The notes beneath the pieces were generated by a model. That model did no database searches. It was not told the origin of the DNA and was given only the letters and a program-made list of their open reading frames with translations. Both the position numbers and the translations under genes were made by a program. Positions 14,511-18,941 of a stretch of DNA of 18,941 nt are shown piece after piece. The stretch is from an uncultured Asticcacaulis sp. (GTDB lineage Bacteria; Pseudomonadota; Alphaproteobacteria; Caulobacterales; Caulobacteraceae): contig CAMLPZ010000046.1 of assembly GCA_946482045.1 (NCBI GenBank), positions 1-18,941 on the forward strand. Reading direction: 5' to 3'. Position 1 is the first letter of the stretch, and the number at the start of each line of letters is the position of its first letter.

Positions 14511-14708
14511 ATCCCTTGCCGGTCTGGATTAGGTGACGTAAAGCGTAAACATGGCTTAATGCGCGGTCGCGCCCCGACCTGGCTTTGGCATCGTAAAAGG
14601 ACGGTACGGATAGCGTTCTCCCTTGAGGCGCGCGCTCTGGCACGGACACGGCGATGTGTTACAAAGTCGTTGGCGGCGGAAGAAACGCACATTTTTCGCC
14701 GCAGGCAC

Positions 14709-14731
14709 TTGCAAAAAGTCATTTTTTGCAA
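14709..14731. repeat. Inverted repeat upstream of the FHS transporter gene
   Basis: TTGCAAAAA (14709-14717) and TTTTTGCAA (14723-14731) are exact inverted repeats separated by GTCAT. It lies 70-92 bp before the transporter start. As DNA it could be an operator; as RNA it would be an A/U-rich hairpin in the leader. Confidence 0.4.
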
Positions 14732-14800
14732 TTTGATTTATTTAATCGGGGGAGGCTAGGTGTGCGCCGGCTTTCACCATAACTGTGCACAGGTAGGTAT

Positions 14801-16147
14801 ATGTCCTCATCCTCAGAAACGGCTAAACCCGGCGGCCTTGCGCTTGCCGTGGTATACGTTACGTGTCTCTTCTTCATATGGGCGCTGGTGACCAACCTGC
14901 TTGACCCACTGCTGAAGACCATGAAGACCGTCTTCACCCTGACGCCCGTCCAGGCCAACCTGACCGGCTTCGCCTTCTTCATCGCCTATGGCGTGATGTC
15001 GCTGCCGTCGGCGGCTTTCCTGTCGAAGTTCGGTTACGCCAACTCCGTCATGGTCGGCCTTGGCGCCATTGTAACCGGCTGCTTCATGGCCATCGCCGCG
15101 GCGAACGTCCACATCTACACCATCTTCCTGGTCGCCCTGTTCGTCATGGCCTCGGGCGTCACCCTGCTGCAGGTCGCGGCTAACCCGCTGATCGCCTCCA
15201 TGGGCAAGCCTGAGGATTCGGCCTTCCGTCTGAACCTGTCGCAGTCGTTCAACAGCCTGGGCGCTGCCTGCGGCCTTTTCTTCGGCGCCAAGTTCCTGCT
15301 GAACGGCGAGATTTTTGAAAAGGACGTGGTCATCACCGACGTCATGCGCGAAGAAGCCCTTGGCTTCGTCTCGAACGTCTACCTCGCTATCGGCGTTGCC
15401 CTGGCCCTGTTCATCTTCGCCATCTTCCTGGTCCGCAAGAAAATCACCGCCGCCGCCCCCAAGACCGGCAAGCTGGTTTCTCCGTTCAGCGCGCTGAAGT
15501 CCAAATGGGCCAACCTTGGCTCGATCGGCATCTTCCTCTATGTCGGCGCTGAAGTGGCTATCTCGCTCAACCTGCTGCTGTTCCTTGAGCAGAAAAACAT
15601 CCTGAACATCGAAGCCCAGTCGGCCGGTCAGCTGACCACCTTCTACATGCTGTTCGCCATGATTGGCCGCTTTGCCGGTTCGGCCCTGCTGAAGGTCGTT
15701 CGCGACTACGTCATGCTGACTATGGTGGCCCTGGGCGCCATCGCCCTGTCGCTGGTTGTTATCTTCACCAAGGACCTGGTCCCGACTGAACCGACCGGCA
15801 TGATCAATGTCATCCTGACCTCGGTCCCGGAAACCTCGGGCCTGATCCCGGCTTTCGCGGCCCTGCTGATCGGCCTGTTCAACTCCATCATGTTCCCGAC
15901 CATCTTCACCCTGACCCTGCAGCGTTCGACCGCGCCGACCTCGGCGACTTCGGGTCTGCTCTGCATGGCCATCGTCGGCGGTGCCTTCCTGCCGCTGGCC
16001 TTCGCCAAGATCCAGGAACTGACCGGTTCGATGTCGCTCGGCTTCATCGCCCCGCTGCTCTGCTACGTCTATGTGCTGTGGTTCTCGTTCGCCTGCCGCA
16101 AGGCGCCGACCCACGCCATCGAAGAAGGCGTCACCGGCGGCCACTAA
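14801..16147 (+). CDS. Sugar:H+ symporter, glucose/galactose-type FHS family (MFS)
   Basis: This 448-residue carrier has twelve hydrophobic segments and belongs to the same FHS family as the FucP protein at 9771. Shared landmarks are FFIWALVTNLLDPLL (residues 24-38), AYGVMSLPSA (62-71), LLQVAANPL (122-130) and FNSIMFPTIFTLTLQ. The conserved aspartate is D35, but the position of FucP's essential E135 is Q124. Glutamine here is typical of the glucose/galactose (GluP-like) branch, so a hexose rather than L-fucose is expected. The following Mak-type kinase gene, 124 bp downstream and in the same direction, suggests fructose, mannose or glucose. The palindrome at 14499 suggests repression by a LacI-family protein. 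A terminator hairpin follows directly. Confidence 0.88.
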   Translation: MSSSSETAKPGGLALAVVYVTCLFFIWALVTNLLDPLLKTMKTVFTLTPVQANLTGFAFFIAYGVMSLPSAAFLSKFGYANSVMVGLGAIVTGCFMAIAAANVHIYTIFLVALFVMASGVTLLQVAANPLIASMGKPEDSAFRLNLSQSFNSLGAACGLFFGAKFLLNGEIFEKDVVITDVMREEALGFVSNVYLAIGVALALFIFAIFLVRKKITAAAPKTGKLVSPFSALKSKWANLGSIGIFLYVGAEVAISLNLLLFLEQKNILNIEAQSAGQLTTFYMLFAMIGRFAGSALLKVVRDYVMLTMVALGAIALSLVVIFTKDLVPTEPTGMINVILTSVPETSGLIPAFAALLIGLFNSIMFPTIFTLTLQRSTAPTSATSGLLCMAIVGGAFLPLAFAKIQELTGSMSLGFIAPLLCYVYVLWFSFACRKAPTHAIEEGVTGGH

Positions 16148-16165
16148 GGTTTGACTACGCGTAAT

Positions 16166-16204
16166 GGCCTCCGGGGGCGCCACTGAGGTGGCACGCCGGA
16201 GGCC
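16166..16204 (+). terminator. Rho-independent terminator after the FHS transporter gene
   Basis: The outer stem GGCCTCCGG (16166-16174) pairs perfectly with CCGGAGGCC (16196-16204), and an inner GCCAC (16179-16183) pairs with GTGGC (16188-16192) around a TGAG loop. It is followed by GCATTTTAAT. Because it sits between the transporter and kinase genes, the kinase may be expressed partly by read-through or from a promoter in 16205-16258. Confidence 0.8.
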
Positions 16205-16271
16205 GCATTTTAATGAAAAGCCGTCCGGCCACAGGACGGGATACATAACAATCGCTGCAGGACCTTTTTGA

Positions 16272-17198
16272 ATGTTATATGTCGGTGTTGATTTTGGCGG
16301 CACGAAGATCGAAGCCGCCGCCCTGTCGCAGGACGGTGACTTCCTGTCGCGGCAAAGGGAGCCCAATCCCGGCAACTACCACGATGCCATCCGCACGGTG
16401 TGCGAACTGATCAATCGTGTCGAAACCGAAGCCCGCCAGAAAGACCCCAGTCTCGCCCATCGTATCGGCACCATCGGCGTCGGCGCTCCCGGTTCAGTGA
16501 GTCCGCGCACCGGCGTGATGCGCAATGCCAATTCGACATGGCTGAACGGCAAGACCTTCCGCGAGGATCTCGAGGCCGCGCTCCAGCGCCCGGTCCGTCT
16601 GGCCAACGACGCCAACTGCCTGGCCCTGTCCGAAGCCATCGATGGCGCGGGCAAGGGGCTGAAATCCGTTTTCGCCATCATCATCGGCACTGGGTGCGGT
16701 GGCGGCCTGGTCGTTGATGGCCGTCTGGTCGAAGGCGCCAACGGGGTCACCGGAGAATGGGGCCATATGCCACTGCCATGGCCGCGACCTGAAGAATTCC
16801 CCGGGCCGACCTGCTGGTGCGGTCAAAAGAGTTGCCTTGAAACCTGGGTGTCCGGTTCCGGCTTTGCCCGCGACTTCCACCATGTGACTGGCCGCGCGAT
16901 GAAGGGCGAACAGATTATCGAAGCCATGCGCGCCGGCGATCCGGATGCGGATGCAGCTTTTGACCGTCTGGTCGATCGCCTGGGCCGCGCCCTGGCCGTC
17001 GCCGTCAACATGATCGATCCCGACGCCTTCGTCTTCGGCGGCGGCCTGTCGAACGTGCAGGAACTGTATGACCGCCTGCCGGGCAAGATCCGCCCCTATG
17101 TGTTCAGTGACGCGTGGGCGGCAACCCTGGCGCCGGCGAAGTGGGGCGACAGTTCCGGCGTGCGCGGGGCCGCTCAGCTCTGGCAGCAGGGCCGTTAA
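16272..17198 (+). CDS. mak: ROK-family fructokinase/mannokinase (Mak type)
   Basis: This 308-residue cytoplasmic sugar kinase uses ATP to make fructose 6-phosphate or mannose 6-phosphate. ROK landmarks are the phosphate loop DFGGTK (residues 7-12), GAPGSVSP (71-78), ANSTWLNG (86-93), the catalytic aspartate in LANDANCLALSEA (D113), IIGTGCGGG (137-145), GEWGHMPLPW (161-170) and the zinc site formed by H165 with C181, C183 and C188. It matches E. coli Mak (302 residues) almost throughout, including the end motif KWGDSSGVRGAA, so fructose/mannose is preferred over glucose or N-acetylglucosamine. The ATG at 16272 has AGGA 9 nt upstream. Downstream of the FHS transporter, it probably phosphorylates the imported hexose. 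Confidence 0.9.
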   Translation: MLYVGVDFGGTKIEAAALSQDGDFLSRQREPNPGNYHDAIRTVCELINRVETEARQKDPSLAHRIGTIGVGAPGSVSPRTGVMRNANSTWLNGKTFREDLEAALQRPVRLANDANCLALSEAIDGAGKGLKSVFAIIIGTGCGGGLVVDGRLVEGANGVTGEWGHMPLPWPRPEEFPGPTCWCGQKSCLETWVSGSGFARDFHHVTGRAMKGEQIIEAMRAGDPDADAAFDRLVDRLGRALAVAVNMIDPDAFVFGGGLSNVQELYDRLPGKIRPYVFSDAWAATLAPAKWGDSSGVRGAAQLWQQGR

Positions 17199-17234
17199 CG
17201 CTATAGTGTCGGCGTATTGCATCCGGAGCCGGCC

Positions 17235-18941
17235 ATGACCGCCAAATCCATAACATCGAAGTTGTTCCTGTTGACCGCGTCCCTGTGCCTTGTCGCTGGG
17301 ACCGCCGACGCGCAGTCCAAGCGCTGGCGCGGCAGTTTCAAAGGCAATACGACGACGGTAAAAAAGGCCCCGGTCAAGAGCTGGCGCGCCGAGGATTATC
17401 CACCAGAGATGCAGGAAGAGGTGCCGGCCGAACCGCAAGCCAACGCTGCCTCGCCCATCGTTTATGGCCCCAGGGCCGATGTCGAGCTTTCGGTAACCGG
17501 CGGCCTTATCGGCGGCGACCGGCTGGATGATGGCTCGGTCGTCTTCAAGGCCGTTCCCTTTGCGCGACCGCCGGTTGGCAATCTGCGCTGGACCCCGCCG
17601 CAGCCGCCGCTCGGCTGGAGCGGCGTTCGCTTTGAGACCCAAAGCGCGCCGGCCTGCCTCCAGGTCTCCTATGGCTGGAACGCCGACATGGCGAAGACCA
17701 GTTCCGAGGACTGCCTTTACCTTGAGGTCCGCACGCCGGAAATCCATCCCGACGCACCGCTACCCGTCATGGTCTTCGTCCATGGTGGCGCCAATCGCGC
17801 CGGCAATGGGGCGGGGACCGTCATGTCGGGCTTGGTCGGCGAAGGCGTTGTGCTGGTGTCGCTTCAATACCGCCTGGGTGTGTTCGGCTTCCTGTCGCAT
17901 CCAGCCCTGACGGACGAGGGGGGCGGGGCATCTGGAAACTACGCCCTGATGGACCAGATCAAGGCGTTGGAATGGGTACGTGATAATATCGCTGCCTTTG
18001 GAGGGGATCCGGACAATGTCACCCTGTTCGGCCACAGCGCAGGCGCCCAGGATGTCGGGCTTCTGGTAGCTTCGCCGCTGGCGGACGGCCTGTTCGACAA
18101 GGCGATCATCCAGAGCGGCCCGCCGCAGTTCGGTTTGCCGCCGCGTACCCTGGCTGAGAACGAAGCCCTGGGAATCGAATTGGCGCGGCAATACAGTCCG
18201 CGCGCCGGTGAGCGCGCGCCGGCGGGCGCCGAAGCGCTGGAAGATCTGCGCCGCGCCCCGGCCTTGGCCTTGCAGGCCGCCGCCGATAAGCTGACCCCGC
18301 CGGTCGATGACGCCAGCTTCATCTGGCTCCAGGCCGTGGTCGACGGCCATGTCCTGCCGAAATCGCCCTATGACGTCTTTCGTGCGCACGATCAGGCCAA
18401 GGTGCCGCTGATCATCGGTGTGTCGGCACAGGAACTGGGCCTGCACGGCGGCGAAGATGCCATTTATCCGACGGTCCACGAAGCCTTTGGCCCGAACCGC
18501 ATGAAGGCCCTGAGCTTCTACGGCATCGACACCAGGCTGCGCACGAAGCCTGATCCGGTGCTGGGCGACACCGCCATGCAGCTGTCGACCGACCTGATGA
18601 TGCGTTGTCCGTCGGACTGGACGGCGTGGCAGGTCAATGCCTCCGGTCAGGACACCTGGCTCTATCAGCTCGATGTCGATGCCTCCGGGGGCGTGGCGCA
18701 CCACGGTTCGGAGCTGGCCTTCGTGTTCAACCACAGGCCGGACGGTAAAGCGGCGCGGCAATGGCCGCCGTTGCTGGAGCACTGGGCACGGTTCGCGAAG
18801 ACCGGCAATCCGAACGGGGAGGGGCTGCCCTTCTGGCCCTTCTATGGCTCAGACGGCTATTATTTGCAGTTCGAACACAAGGGACCGGTGGCGCGCAAAG
18901 GCATGCGTTATGAGGTCTGCCGGTATCGGGATACGCCTTAA
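17235..18941 (+). CDS. Secreted type-B carboxylesterase
   Basis: This 568-residue alpha/beta-hydrolase is of the carboxylesterase type B family. It begins with a Sec signal peptide (hydrophobic core about residues 9-22, cleavage near A26 in ADAQ), followed by a basic, proline-rich linker of about 50 residues. Then come AVPFARPPVGNLRW, SEDCLYLEVRTP, the oxyanion-hole HGG (183-185), the nucleophile S268 in GHSAGA, and the catalytic histidine H490 in HHGSELAFVFNH. The nucleophile elbow has His where GESAGG is usual. The ATG at 17235 has GGAG 6 nt upstream; an in-frame TTG at 17217 is unlikely. It acts on esters outside the cytoplasm. Neighbouring pentose and fucose genes suggest acyl groups on plant polysaccharide, which is inference. 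The TAA stop is the last codon of the window. Confidence 0.88.
   Translation: MTAKSITSKLFLLTASLCLVAGTADAQSKRWRGSFKGNTTTVKKAPVKSWRAEDYPPEMQEEVPAEPQANAASPIVYGPRADVELSVTGGLIGGDRLDDGSVVFKAVPFARPPVGNLRWTPPQPPLGWSGVRFETQSAPACLQVSYGWNADMAKTSSEDCLYLEVRTPEIHPDAPLPVMVFVHGGANRAGNGAGTVMSGLVGEGVVLVSLQYRLGVFGFLSHPALTDEGGGASGNYALMDQIKALEWVRDNIAAFGGDPDNVTLFGHSAGAQDVGLLVASPLADGLFDKAIIQSGPPQFGLPPRTLAENEALGIELARQYSPRAGERAPAGAEALEDLRRAPALALQAAADKLTPPVDDASFIWLQAVVDGHVLPKSPYDVFRAHDQAKVPLIIGVSAQELGLHGGEDAIYPTVHEAFGPNRMKALSFYGIDTRLRTKPDPVLGDTAMQLSTDLMMRCPSDWTAWQVNASGQDTWLYQLDVDASGGVAHHGSELAFVFNHRPDGKAARQWPPLLEHWARFAKTGNPNGEGLPFWPFYGSDGYYLQFEHKGPVARKGMRYEVCRYRDTP

Larger units (their letters stand above)
14348..14800. 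promoter_or_regulatory. Divergent control region between pyk and the FHS transporter gene
   Basis: About 450 bp without a supported gene. It holds the palindromic operator at 14499-14510, an inverted repeat at 14709-14731, a weaker GCGGCG/CGCCGC pair (14673-14678, 14697-14702), and the purine-rich GGGGGAGG near 14749-14756, which looks like a ribosome site but has no suitable start after it. The transporter's own site is probably AGG at 14791-14793. No -35/-10 pair was called. Confidence 0.5.

Noticed and set aside
14559..14759. Small 66-residue plus-strand frame upstream of the FHS transporter gene
   Set aside because: No ribosome site, arginine-rich random-looking composition, and overlaps likely regulatory repeats.
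14813..16375. 520-residue open frame antisense to the FHS transporter and running into the kinase gene
   Set aside because: It is rich in D, E, G, Q and R as expected from reading the complement of a hydrophobic membrane gene, has no domain, and the plus-strand genes are clear.
16494..17747. 417-residue minus-strand frame spanning mak and the esterase start
   Set aside because: Crosses two real plus-strand genes and shows no family motif.
1..18941. CRISPR, tRNA, rRNA, insertion sequence or phage genes
   Set aside because: No regularly spaced repeats, no cloverleaf-like sequence, no transposase or integrase motif, and no terminal inverted repeats with target duplications were seen by reading; a covariance-model search was not possible here.

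Overview
The window looks like a chromosomal sugar-catabolism region from an alphaproteobacterium of the Caulobacteraceae. The GC content appears to be around 60%. The first gene closely resembles the D-xylonate dehydratase XylD of Caulobacter crescentus as I remember it, and a LacI-type palindrome at 14499-14510 closely resembles the operator of the C. crescentus xylose promoter. The moderate GC fits Asticcacaulis better than Caulobacter, but that genus guess is inference.

Layout. (1) 1-4608 is a xylose block: the 3' end of xylD (+), a convergent secreted ThuA-like protein (-), a 523-bp divergent control region, the xylose/H+ symporter xylE (+) and an aldose 1-epimerase (+). (2) 4745-11069 is a seven-gene minus-strand operon, read from high to low coordinates: FucP-type permease, amidohydrolase lactonase, IclR regulator, aldo/keto reductase, SAF-domain small subunit, UxaA-type large subunit and an SDR dehydrogenase. 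Junctions are very tight (1-nt, 4-nt and 8-nt overlaps, gaps of 3 and 8 nt) except for a 111-bp gap before the last gene. (3) 11230-12666 holds a RhaM-type mutarotase and a galactose 1-dehydrogenase-like Gfo/Idh/MocA enzyme (+). (4) 12875-14347 is pyruvate kinase (-). (5) 14801-17198 is a glucose/galactose-type FHS transporter followed by a Mak-type ROK fructo/mannokinase (+). (6) 17235-18941 is a secreted type-B carboxylesterase (+), complete at the right edge.

How the genes fit together. The minus-strand operon reads as the oxidative, non-phosphorylating L-fucose route: uptake by FucP, anomer exchange by the mutarotase, oxidation to L-fuconolactone by the aldo/keto reductase, lactone opening by the amidohydrolase, dehydration to 2-keto-3-deoxy-L-fuconate, then oxidation by the SDR. 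The usual L-fuconate dehydratase, FucD of the enolase superfamily, is absent. A two-subunit UxaA/altronate-dehydratase-like enzyme occupies its place, and this is the most interesting functional prediction here. The hydrolase that would cleave 2,4-diketo-3-deoxy-L-fuconate is not in the window. The xylose block would feed the Weimberg pathway, the galactose dehydrogenase would start an oxidative galactose route, and Mak with its neighbouring transporter would feed the Entner-Doudoroff route down to pyruvate kinase. Together with the exported ThuA-like protein and esterase, this suggests a bacterium living on plant cell-wall sugars such as xylose, fucose and galactose.

I found no rRNA, tRNA, CRISPR array, transposase or phage gene. 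Gene ends are marked by strong hairpin terminators at 764-787, 3691-3716, 4659-4705, 12821-12858 and 16166-16204.
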